Source: Anaerophaga thermohalophila DSM 12881 (GTDB lineage Bacteria > Bacteroidota > Bacteroidia > Bacteroidales > Marinilabiliaceae). Taken from it: a stretch of DNA of 37,816 nucleotides. Below, in pieces: positions 15,986 to 23,804 of this stretch. The stretch is from contig NZ_AEWI01000210.1 of NCBI RefSeq assembly GCF_000191885.1, positions 1 through 37,816 of the forward strand, given 5' to 3'. The translations under genes and the position numbers were made by a program. The stretch's first letter is position 1, and the number at the start of each line of letters is the position of its first letter. Below the pieces are notes generated by a model. It searched no databases. It was not told where the DNA came from and saw only the letters and a list, made by a program, of their open reading frames with translations.

Positions 15986-17389
15986 TTATTCCTTTATATT
16001 ACTTTCTTCTGCTGCCCTTCTTCTTTCGAGTTCGGCAATAATTTCATTCATTTTACTATCACTCAACTTGTAAAATATCATAACAGCACCGGAGATCAAG
16101 GCTGCAATACCCGGGATGAAACTCATCATGTATTTGATCCCTTCGATGGTATCCGGTGTTTGTTCCACATTAGCCTGAAACCCAAACAAGGCAAGAAGCC
16201 ACATGGTGATGGAACCGCCCAGTGTCCATCCGAGCTTTTGCGACATACTGGAAGCCGAAAACACCAACCCTGTTGCCCGGCGGCCTGTTTTATACTGAGA
16301 ATAATCGGCAGCATCGGCATACATCGACCACATCAACGGGAAAATAATCCCCGCGCAAAAGCTAATCAATGCCTGAAGCAGGTATATAAAAAAGTAATTT
16401 TCGCGGTTACAGAAATAGAATATGCCACTCAAAACAGCCGCCATGAACATGGCATAAATGAAAGTCCGTCTTTTCCCGATTCTGGCAGAAACAGGCTTGG
16501 CCATCATAACACCAATCATATTGGTAGCCTGCCCGAGGAATAAATAAAGGGTGCTGTATGTAAAAGTTGCAGAAGAAATGGCCAATGCGGTTTCGTCAAT
16601 AACGTAGTATTTAAAATAGTACAATGCCACACTATCACGAACAGAATTAAAAATTAATGTCATGACTCCTGCTCCCAGAATAACAAACCACGGAACATTG
16701 CCGAGAAGGTTCTTAAAATCCTCTTTCAGGCTGCTTTGCTGATTTTTCGGGGGGTGAATACGTTCGCGTGTCCATGAAAAAGTCATCAGAAAAAAGCCGA
16801 CTGCAATTATCCCGATGATTGTCATTGTAAGCTGGTAGGCAGTCTCTTTGCTAAAATTGATAACATTTTCAAAAAAATCGGCAGTAGGCTGAAAAATGGC
16901 GAACACCAGCAAACTACCTGCAAAAGCAAAAACCATACGATAAGAAGCAAAGCTGGTTCGCTCGTTAGGATCGGCTGTCATTACACCCAGCAAGCTGGCA
17001 TAAGGCACATTGATAGCAGTATAGGCCATCATCATAAGCGTGTAGGTGACATAAGCATAAACGATCTTCCCGTTCACGCTGAGGTTGGGTGTAGTAAACA
17101 AAAGGACCCCTATAATAGCAAAAGGTACCGCGACCCAAAGCAGATAAGGACGGAACTTGCCCCACCTGGTGTTAGTGCGGTCTCCTATAATTCCCATGAT
17201 GGGGTCATTTGCAGTATCCCAAATGCGTGTGACCAAAAACATGGTACCTACAGCGGCTGCCGGGATACCAAATACATCGGTGTAAAAAATAGCCAGGTAA
17301 GCGGTGAAAATCTTCCAATACATCGATGACGCGGCATCCCCGAAACCATAAGCAATTTTTTCCTTTAATTTTATGGCAGTATTACTCAT
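15986..17389 (-). CDS. GPH-family (MelB-like) sugar:cation symporter
   Basis: 467-residue inner-membrane transporter of the glycoside-pentoside-hexuronide family, with about 12 helices. The cation-site helix reads FLVTRIWDTANDPIMG, followed by IIGDRTNTRWGKFRPYLLW. Both are hallmarks of the family, with the Asp residues of the MelB sodium site retained. It follows the epimerase gene by 96 bp on the same strand. In the Bacteroides fragilis mannan pathway the same trio of transporter, epimerase and mannosylglucose phosphorylase brings beta-1,4-mannobiose into the cytoplasm, so mannobiose is the likely cargo here. That substrate is inferred from neighbours. It is the last gene of the PUL. Confidence 0.93.
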   Translation of the reverse strand: MSNTAIKLKEKIAYGFGDAASSMYWKIFTAYLAIFYTDVFGIPAAAVGTMFLVTRIWDTANDPIMGIIGDRTNTRWGKFRPYLLWVAVPFAIIGVLLFTTPNLSVNGKIVYAYVTYTLMMMAYTAINVPYASLLGVMTADPNERTSFASYRMVFAFAGSLLVFAIFQPTADFFENVINFSKETAYQLTMTIIGIIAVGFFLMTFSWTRERIHPPKNQQSSLKEDFKNLLGNVPWFVILGAGVMTLIFNSVRDSVALYYFKYYVIDETALAISSATFTYSTLYLFLGQATNMIGVMMAKPVSARIGKRRTFIYAMFMAAVLSGIFYFCNRENYFFIYLLQALISFCAGIIFPLMWSMYADAADYSQYKTGRRATGLVFSASSMSQKLGWTLGGSITMWLLALFGFQANVEQTPDTIEGIKYMMSFIPGIAALISGAVMIFYKLSDSKMNEIIAELERRRAAEESNIKE

Positions 17390-17485
17390 GAAAATAGATT
17401 TAAATCCTCATTAACAATTAACTGACGCAGGTTTGAAAATTCTTAGTGCCTCAATGCCATCAACAAGTAGATAGCGGCAGATTCC

Positions 17486-18715
17486 TCAGGATAGTTTTGA
17501 GGTCACATGGTTTTGTGCGGCAACATATTGCAAACGTTGAATGCTTTCAATCAGTGCCCTGGTATTGTGATACGGACATTTCCAAAAACCGGCTTTCAGG
17601 CCGTTGCGATCAGGCTGCCCGTTATCGTAAACAATCCCGAACCATTCGCCTTTTTCATGGTCTATTACATGATTTTTAATGTAATTCCAGATTTTTCCGA
17701 ACATTTCGCAATACACCGGTTCACCGGTATGCTCATAAGCATCCATTAACCCCACAAGAGCCTCAGCCTGCACCCACCAATGACGGTCTTTGTGCAACAC
17801 TTCTTTTTTAATATCTTTTTCATAATAGAGAGAATTGTCGGGAGCCCACCCGTCTTTAATTACTACATTCACCATTTGCAATGTTTTACGACGTGTTTCT
17901 TTTTCGAGGTGATCATCTCCGATCAATCTGACCGCTTCATTAATGAGCCATGCCCCTTCGATATCGTGCCCAAAGGAAACAATGTCAGATTGCACCGTCC
18001 AATCCATGTCGAAAAACAAATGAAAATGCCAGGATTCCTGATTCAAAATATTATCAAGAAAGACTCTTACCAGGCCTTTTATTTTATTCCGAAGTTCATC
18101 TGTAGGCCATATACGAAACAGATTGGAATAGGGCTCCAAAATATGAAGGTGAGTATTCATGCTCTTGGGTGAATTGGCATCTCTGGGACTCAATCGCACA
18201 TCTTCCATTTGCTTCCATTCCCGCGACAATGCTTCCAGATAGCCTCCATTTACAGGGTCAAAGCTGTGTGTTTCTATCAAGTCAAACAGTTTTACTGAAA
18301 GTTCAAGACTTTCGCGTTTCCCCGATGCTTTAAAATACTCGGAAAAGGCATAAATCCCAAATCCCTGCCCGTATATTTGTTTCCTTGGATTTATCACATC
18401 ACCCTTGAAATCAACGGCCCAAAAAAGACCGTCATATTGGTTGTCCCAAAAATGGTTAACCAAATAATCAAAAGCCCGGTGAGCCAGCTTCAGGTATTGT
18501 TCATCTTTGAAAAAATTGTAAGCTGCGGAAAAAGTCCATAAAATTCTGGCATTCAAAACAACACCTTTGTCTGCCCCTGGTACCATTTTCCCTTCTGCAT
18601 CTACTTCTCCGGCAAAACCTCCATGCTCATGATCGATGGTATGAAAACGCCAAAAATGAAGTATGTCTTCCAATTCTTTGTGAAGATCGTTCAGCAATTC
18701 GTCTTTTCCGTTCAT
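17486..18715 (-). CDS. AGE-family cellobiose/mannobiose 2-epimerase
   Basis: Cytoplasmic epimerase of the N-acylglucosamine 2-epimerase superfamily, 409 residues forming an (alpha/alpha)6 barrel. Residues expected of cellobiose 2-epimerases are present: Arg57 in LNARILW, His189 and His191 in NTHLHILE, His250 in [11 protein letters not shown], paired Trp313/Trp314 in [10 protein letters not shown], and His383 in KCPYHNTRA. It should convert the reducing mannose of beta-1,4-mannobiose to glucose, giving mannosyl-glucose for GH130. Its ATG overlaps the GH130 stop codon in an ATGA, so the two are translationally coupled. The closeness to GH130 supports 2-epimerase over an N-acetylglucosamine epimerase role. 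Confidence 0.94.
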   Translation of the reverse strand: MNGKDELLNDLHKELEDILHFWRFHTIDHEHGGFAGEVDAEGKMVPGADKGVVLNARILWTFSAAYNFFKDEQYLKLAHRAFDYLVNHFWDNQYDGLFWAVDFKGDVINPRKQIYGQGFGIYAFSEYFKASGKRESLELSVKLFDLIETHSFDPVNGGYLEALSREWKQMEDVRLSPRDANSPKSMNTHLHILEPYSNLFRIWPTDELRNKIKGLVRVFLDNILNQESWHFHLFFDMDWTVQSDIVSFGHDIEGAWLINEAVRLIGDDHLEKETRRKTLQMVNVVIKDGWAPDNSLYYEKDIKKEVLHKDRHWWVQAEALVGLMDAYEHTGEPVYCEMFGKIWNYIKNHVIDHEKGEWFGIVYDNGQPDRNGLKAGFWKCPYHNTRALIESIQRLQYVAAQNHVTSKLS

Positions 18716-19920
18716 TCTAATTTTTTCTTTTGAGTTTCTTCGAAAGTTTTGTTTTTGTCTATCAAACTGTTAATTGTCTCTACCGAGCGAGCACTGTAAA
18801 ACTTATCCTGAGGCGTATTGATACAATAATCAATCAGTTGATCGATCGTTGAAGTAGCGACATGCAGGCGGGTGTCTGAGGAAGCATAATAAATATATAC
18901 GGTACCATCGTCATCGGCAATCCAGCCGTTTGAAAAAAGTACGTTGGAAACATCACCCACGCGTTCTTCTCCAAGCGGCCCCATAAAATGACCGGCAGGT
19001 TTGTGAGTGACAATCCATGGTTTTTCAAGGTCGGTCATAAACATATAAAGCGTATACCGCAATCCGGCAGCTGTATTTCTGACACCATGCGCCAGATGTA
19101 ACCATCCCTTCCCGGTACGAAGCGGTGCCGGACCGAGTCCGTTTTTTACTTCATAAACAGTATGATACCGTTTGGCATCAACAATTACTTCCTCTTTTAT
19201 TGTTGCATGTTCAATATCGTCAGCCAGGCCAAATCCGATGCCACCGCCTTTCCCGGTATCAATAAACCCGTCCTGTGGACGCGTATAAAAGGCATATTTA
19301 CCATCAATTTTGTGTGGAAATAAAACCACGTTACGCTGTTGACCTGTTGTTGAAACAAGATCGGGAAGGCGCTCCCAGTTTATCAGGTCTTTGGTTCTGG
19401 CAATTCCGGCAGCAGCAACGGCACTACTTGTATCCCCATCAGGGGCATCAGGGTCTTTACGTTCGGCGCAAAACACCCCGTAAACATACCCGTCATCATG
19501 CCTGGTAAGCCGCATATCATAGACATTTGTATCGGGTAATTCGTTCTGTGGCAAAGTAACGGGCCTGTCCCAAAAACGAAAATTATCAACGCCGTTTGAG
19601 CTTTCGGCAATTGCAAAAAACGATTTCCGGTCGTTGCCTTCAACCCTGACTGCCAGTACATATTTCCCGTTCCACTTAATGGCTCCGGCATTAAAAGTTG
19701 CATTAAAACCAATGCGCTCCATAAAATGCGGATTGGTTTCGGGATTCATATCAAACCGCCAGTGAAGGGGAACATATTCGCGTGTCAGGATGGGATATCT
19801 GTAACGATTGTAAATTCCATTTGTGCTAAACAACGGTTCATTCGGCCTTGTCAGCAATTTTTCATGCTCCCTCGACACTCTTTCAAGACGTTCTTTAAAT
19901 AATTCATTCTTCATAGCCAT
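18712..19920 (-). CDS. GH130 4-O-beta-D-mannosyl-D-glucose phosphorylase
   Basis: Cytoplasmic phosphorylase that splits mannosyl-glucose with phosphate into mannose-1-phosphate and glucose. The 402-residue five-bladed propeller has [19 protein letters not shown] (71-89), [19 protein letters not shown] (130-148, with the catalytic Asp135 corresponding to Asp131 of the B. fragilis enzyme as I recall it), [26 protein letters not shown] and [11 protein letters not shown]. These mark subfamily GH130_1, mannosylglucose phosphorylases, rather than the mannooligosaccharide phosphorylases. A second in-frame Met lies two codons in. The epimerase gene overlaps its stop by 4 bp. Upstream lies a wrecked GH26 gene, so its ancestral operon probably began with a mannanase. 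Confidence 0.95.
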   Translation of the reverse strand: MAMKNELFKERLERVSREHEKLLTRPNEPLFSTNGIYNRYRYPILTREYVPLHWRFDMNPETNPHFMERIGFNATFNAGAIKWNGKYVLAVRVEGNDRKSFFAIAESSNGVDNFRFWDRPVTLPQNELPDTNVYDMRLTRHDDGYVYGVFCAERKDPDAPDGDTSSAVAAAGIARTKDLINWERLPDLVSTTGQQRNVVLFPHKIDGKYAFYTRPQDGFIDTGKGGGIGFGLADDIEHATIKEEVIVDAKRYHTVYEVKNGLGPAPLRTGKGWLHLAHGVRNTAAGLRYTLYMFMTDLEKPWIVTHKPAGHFMGPLGEERVGDVSNVLFSNGWIADDDGTVYIYYASSDTRLHVATSTIDQLIDYCINTPQDKFYSARSVETINSLIDKNKTFEETQKKKLE

Positions 19921-20033
19921 ATTTAATCTTAGATCACATAAGATTCAGAGATTATCCGATATCTATACAATTAGTCAACAGCATCGTGAACCGGGAAGTT
20001 GTGAGTTCGTGACTCTTTTTGTAACCCCGTAAA

Positions 20034-20366
20034 TTATTCAAGCTTATTCTCCTTCTTAAATCGGTTCCAGTCTTCCAGTAACCAGACTTTTTCACGGCTG
20101 ACGAATTTCTTAAAATCAGCAGCCGGGGAATGTCCTGGGTAAGTACTGAAAAAATGGGTTGTATCGGCATTCCTCCAAAGCATTACATAGGCAATTAACA
20201 CCAGAAGCCAGGTCGTCCTGGTGTCCGAAAAGTATCCCTTTATTTTTATCCCGCTAAGCTGTTCAAAAAGCTTATCGGCAGGATTATGCGATAAATTTTC
20301 AGAAGGCTTGGTCACACATGAGGACAAAACATTCCCTAAAAGGAATAAGAAAACCAATTTTTTCAT
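20034..20366 (-). pseudogene. GH26 mannanase gene with a large internal deletion
   Basis: The 110-codon frame joins two parts of one protein. The start is a lipoprotein signal (FLLGNVLSSC) plus NPADKLFEQLSGIKIKGYF, matching the beginning of a GH26 domain, where GHQDD normally follows. The end, LLVLIAYVMLWRNADTTHFF, STYPGHSPAADFKKFV and LLEDWNRFKK, matches the C-terminal edge of GH26 mannanases. The whole active-site region, about 270 residues including both catalytic Glu, is absent. The join falls near SDTRTTW and keeps the frame. A short secreted product might still be made but could not be a mannanase. Its place directly before GH130 and the epimerase is where B. fragilis-type loci carry the mannanase gene. 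A family 2 repeat covers its start codon. Confidence 0.7.
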
Positions 20367-20489
20367 CGGTATAAAATTAATCTAAGTTATTGGTCTGATG
20401 GAACTCGCATGCAAGAACTTATACATGTTCTGTTGTGGGAAACTTTGCCATGCTCGATTCATCTGTATAAAATCAGTCTGAGATATTGG
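20362..20489 (-). repeat. Family 2 repeat, full unit plus start of a second unit
   Basis: TTTCATCGGTATAAAATTAA, TCTAAGTTATTGGTCTGATG, GAACTCGCATGCAAGAAC, ATACATGTTCTGTTG and TTTGCCATGCTCG are followed by a second ATTCATCTGTATAAAATCAG start. This shows that the units can abut in tandem. The first bases include the start codon of the GH26 remnant. Confidence 0.82.
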
Positions 20490-20509
20490 GGAAATAACTG
20501 CCTTTTCGG

Positions 20510-21727
20510 CTATTTTAATGGTTTCAGTCGCAACATAACAACATCATGTGAAGGTACAGTTGCAATAAAAGCCTTTTTGGTTTTACCAATATTCTTCCTG
20601 TTCCAGAGATTGCGTATTGAATATGTAACCTCATCAAATTTGGTCACGTAACCAAAAATCTCATCCATCACATTCTCATTTTTCCAGTCAAATTCTACCA
20701 CTGCCGGTTCTGCACGCCTGTTAAGAAAACAAACTGCCCACTCTCCGTTTTTCAATGGCTTAAACCAGGTTTCCAGGCTGTCTTTACTGCTGTATTTAAA
20801 GCCCTGAACGCCCAAAGAATCCTGGTCAATAGCAATGACTTCTTCATTGGTAAGAATTTCAATGGTTTCTTCGGACATATTTCTCAGATCATTTCCGGCA
20901 ATAAGGGGAGCTGCGAGCATAGCCCACATCGAAAAATGTGCACGATCTTCGTTAACAGTCAATCCGTTACCCACTTCCAGCATATCAGGGTCGTTCCAAT
21001 GTCCGGGACCGGCATATTTGCGCAATCCCTCCTGCATATCCAGAATTTTCATTACACCCCAGGAGTACCAGCCCCCTTCATGTTGGTGTTTACAGTCCCA
21101 GCAAATAAAGATGTCGCCAGTGGTGCGCCACATGTGGGCAATGTCTGCGGCCCACTTCCAGGGTTCATTGTTGCCCCATTCGCACATGCTGAACAAAACA
21201 GGACGGCCTGCTTTATACAACGCATCACGCATTGTGGTATAAGCCCCGACAGGATTTATATTTTCAGTATTGCACCAGTCATATTTCAAATAGTCGATTC
21301 CCCATTTTGCATATTGAAGCGCATCCTGATACTCGTAGCCACGGCTGCCCGGGTACCCTCCACAGGTTTTAGTACCGGCATCAGAATAAATGCCCAGCTT
21401 CAGTCCCTTAGAATGAACGTAATCGGCGAGCGCTTTCATCCCGTTGGGAAAACGTGTGAAATCGGGATAGATAAAACCGAGACTGTCACGTCCGCCATGC
21501 CAGCAGTCGTCAATGACGATATATTCATAACCCGCGTCTTTCATACCACTTTCCACCATGGCATCCGCTATATCACGAATTATTTCTTCATTAATATTGC
21601 AGGCAAATTTATTCCAGCTGTTCCAACCCAATGGCGGAGTAAGTGCCAATTCTTCAAATTTTTGGGCTTGAATGCGAAACCCGAAAAGAAGAACAAAAAA
21701 AACAAGTAAACCCTTTTTAATAATCAT
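20510..21727 (-). CDS. GH27 alpha-galactosidase
   Basis: Secreted enzyme (signal peptide to about residue 21, RIQAQ) that removes alpha-1,6-galactose branches, here expected from galactomannan. The 405 residues comprise the GH27 barrel and a small C-terminal beta domain. Visible motifs: PPLGWNSWNKFACNI (31-45), YIVIDDCWHGGRD, LKLGIYSDAGTKTCGGYPGS, nucleophile Asp150 in LKYDWCN, the general acid/base Asp205 in WRTTGDI (RxxxD), and GPGHWNDPDMLEVGN. There is no lipobox, so the protein may be periplasmic. It has its own upstream region, separated from the GH26 gene by a terminator and a MITE, so it is probably transcribed apart from the SusC-to-GH26 operon. Confidence 0.95.
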   Translation of the reverse strand: MIIKKGLLVFFVLLFGFRIQAQKFEELALTPPLGWNSWNKFACNINEEIIRDIADAMVESGMKDAGYEYIVIDDCWHGGRDSLGFIYPDFTRFPNGMKALADYVHSKGLKLGIYSDAGTKTCGGYPGSRGYEYQDALQYAKWGIDYLKYDWCNTENINPVGAYTTMRDALYKAGRPVLFSMCEWGNNEPWKWAADIAHMWRTTGDIFICWDCKHQHEGGWYSWGVMKILDMQEGLRKYAGPGHWNDPDMLEVGNGLTVNEDRAHFSMWAMLAAPLIAGNDLRNMSEETIEILTNEEVIAIDQDSLGVQGFKYSSKDSLETWFKPLKNGEWAVCFLNRRAEPAVVEFDWKNENVMDEIFGYVTKFDEVTYSIRNLWNRKNIGKTKKAFIATVPSHDVVMLRLKPLK

Positions 21728-21941
21728 ATCGCGGATATTTGTAGTAATACAATCTTATTGCGAATTAATTTTCAACAAAATACCGGATTTTAAAGCTTTG
21801 TTACAAGTACAATCCTTTCAGTTGTTTGTATAATTCGCCCATTTGTAATCGTTGCAGAACAACTTGTCACAAATTAAAGAAGCATTATCAGGAAAAGCAT
21901 TTTGCGTTCTAAGATGCTATATATCATTATGATTTAGCAAT

Positions 21942-21981
21942 AAAAACCCCAAACCAAACAAAAGAATATCCGGTTCGGGGC
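21942..21981 (-). terminator. Intrinsic terminator between GH26 and GH27
   Basis: On the minus strand CCCCGAACC pairs with GGTTTGGGG (one G-U pair) and is followed by TTTTTATT. It lies about 250 bp past the GH26 stop, beyond the MITE, and about 215 bp before the GH27 start. The rest of this 504-bp gap holds no gene that I can see. Confidence 0.7.
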
Positions 21982-22050
21982 TATTAATTCAATCTATACT
22001 ATTTTATACCTTTAACATTATCGGGCCCTGCCTTAAGCCAAATTCATTGA

Positions 22051-22193
22051 TGAGTGTAGTATAAAAAGCATATTTTTGTCAAAATCCAGGCGTTTTAAAT
22101 TTTTGTACCAGAATTAGCTTGTTGTTAATGAGGATGTAAAAATTCAAAACAACAACGAGTTTGGCAACAAAGATGATTTTTATACCAGGCTCA
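22051..22193 (-). repeat. MITE-like element, copy F (143 bp, inverted, target duplication TTGA)
   Basis: The only full copy in the opposite orientation: TGAGTGTAGTATAAAAAGC at the left and TTATACCAGGCTCA at the right. It is flanked by TTGA at 22047-22050 and 22194-22197. Its TATTTTTG box therefore points rightward, antisense into the GH26 gene. Confidence 0.92.
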
Positions 22194-22194
22194 T

Positions 22195-22231
22195 TGATTT
22201 TCAAAAAAATATGCCTTTTATACCGCACTCA
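22195..22231 (+). repeat. Right-end fragment of another MITE copy
   Basis: TGATTTTCAAAAAAATATGC then CTTTTATACCGCACTCA, ending immediately before the GH26 stop codon (22232-22234). With copy F it forms a tail-to-tail pair that can fold into a long hairpin. Confidence 0.7.
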
Positions 22232-23599
22232 TTATTTCAAATCGGGCATTTCATCTCTGGTAATCACAGCATCATGAGAAAACGCGTCTTCCCACCAGGT
22301 TATGTCGGCATGCGTATGGTTGGTTTCACTGAAATCCGCATCTCCGGGATCATTGGTACGTTCGTAGTCGTACCATGGCATAAACCAGGACCACAATGCA
22401 CCACTGTTCCACTGCTCGGTAATGTTTGCAATGCTTCCCATTTCACTTAAAGTGACCATTTTTGTCGGGTAAGCGTCTTGTATTGCATCAAATTGTGACG
22501 CAATATCAGCAGCATCATTATTATTATAAATATCTCTGCCGATAATGTCGACATACTCATCACCGGGATAAAATTCATCATCTTTTGTCTGTGTAGTCCA
22601 AACCCAGATGAGATTGTTCAATCCCTGCTGTTGAAAATACTCAAACATATATGCCCATAAATTTTTAAAGGCCTGAGCACCATCGGCACCCCACCAAAAC
22701 CAGGCTTTGCCTCCGTCGTATTCATAGATATTACCGGCTGCTTCATGCAACGGACGCCAGATTACAGGGATATTCTTGTTCTTCAATAAATTCAGATACC
22801 CTGCTATCTCTTCGAGGTCGGCATTTACTATATCGTTTTCCCAGGTTCCTTCAACAGTCGCGTTAGCAGCGCTGAAAGTCGTTTCGGAGGGCTTATAGGT
22901 ATATTCAGTCGATCCCTCTGAAACCGGGACATTCCAGTGCCAGCAGGCACTAACAAGACCATTATTGGCCCACCAGTCTTCAACAACCTGCGTATCGGAA
23001 TAATCGATCCAATTGGCAGGCGCAGCATTCAGATGAATATAATCAAATGTATTCATGGCCGGATATTTCCCGGTATGCTGATATACCCATTCGGCTTCAT
23101 TGATGTTCCAGCTCACATTGGCAATAGCTCCTGAAATAATTTTTGAACCATAATTCTCTTTCAGGAAGTTGTACACATTTTGGACTTCGGAAGATGGGTT
23201 TGAAACAGTGAGGTCGGAGGTGATTTCGACAGGAGGCCTGGTAGTAAAAGAGAATGTTACATCATGCTCTGAAGGCACCCCAAAAGTGTTGACGACGGCC
23301 CCTGCCGGAACTGTCACCTCGTATTGAGTTCCATATTCGAGAGCTGCATCTATCAATATTTTTTTGAAGGAAGCATCTGCCGCAACCTGTTTACTATTTA
23401 CAGAAATACCGTGATTCTCGACCAATTCCACAACCTCGTCAAAAGTAACAGAAACTTCTGCCGAAACATTTACATCCACGGCCCCGTCGACAGGCGATGT
23501 TGACTCTACAACAGGTGGAGGTTTCTTTTCTTCCGAATCATTCGAACAATACACAAAAAGAGGAAATGCCCAAAAAAGTATGCATATTCTTTTTATCAT
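22232..23599 (-). CDS. GH26 endo-beta-1,4-mannanase lipoprotein with an Ig-like domain
   Basis: Predicted surface lipoprotein (LFVYC, Cys18, followed by SNDSEE, the acidic kind of surface-export signal seen in Bacteroidota). Residues about 28-122 form a Big_5/SbsA-type Ig-like domain, with STSPVDGAVDVNVSAEVSVT and VTFSFTTRPP. Residues about 130-455 are a GH26 barrel carrying WRPLHEAAG (general acid/base Glu286) and VTLSEMGS (nucleophile Glu386), plus SACWHWNVP and IIGRDIYNN. It should cut mannan at the cell surface after capture by the SGBPs. It follows the longer SGBP gene by 205 bp of repeat-bearing DNA. It is the only intact mannanase of the locus. Confidence 0.94.
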   Translation of the reverse strand: MIKRICILFWAFPLFVYCSNDSEEKKPPPVVESTSPVDGAVDVNVSAEVSVTFDEVVELVENHGISVNSKQVAADASFKKILIDAALEYGTQYEVTVPAGAVVNTFGVPSEHDVTFSFTTRPPVEITSDLTVSNPSSEVQNVYNFLKENYGSKIISGAIANVSWNINEAEWVYQHTGKYPAMNTFDYIHLNAAPANWIDYSDTQVVEDWWANNGLVSACWHWNVPVSEGSTEYTYKPSETTFSAANATVEGTWENDIVNADLEEIAGYLNLLKNKNIPVIWRPLHEAAGNIYEYDGGKAWFWWGADGAQAFKNLWAYMFEYFQQQGLNNLIWVWTTQTKDDEFYPGDEYVDIIGRDIYNNNDAADIASQFDAIQDAYPTKMVTLSEMGSIANITEQWNSGALWSWFMPWYDYERTNDPGDADFSETNHTHADITWWEDAFSHDAVITRDEMPDLK

Positions 23600-23644
23600 A
23601 CTTCCATTATTTGAGTTAGTTAAAGAATAGCGACTGTGTAAAAA

Positions 23645-23755
23645 CTCTGTGATACTCTGTGCGTACTTTGTGATACTCTGTGCGTACTTTGTGATACTCT
23701 GTGCAATTCATTGTTTCACAGAGATACACGGAGTTGGCACAGAGTCCCACAGAGT
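23645..23755. repeat. CTCTGTG/CACAGAG tandem and inverted repeat cluster
   Basis: A 21-bp unit, TACTTTGTGATACTCTGTGCG, recurs about 2.5 times in tandem. It is followed by the inverted motif in TCACAGAGATACACGGAGT and GGCACAGAGTCCCACAGAGT. It can fold into alternative hairpins. It lies between the long SGBP gene and the GH26 gene, and might affect relative expression through mRNA structure. Confidence 0.75.
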
Positions 23756-23804
23756 AAAAATTAGTCTTTTTAGAAACCTTCTTGAAATACACAAGAATCA
23801 TTCT

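Noticed and set aside
20936..21709. A 257-codon + strand frame
   Set aside because: Antisense to the conserved GH27 gene, with composition typical of a shadow frame.
23645..23755. A possible CRISPR array or small RNA gene
   Set aside because: The units are tandem without spacers and degrade into inverted copies; no promoter or terminator frames them.
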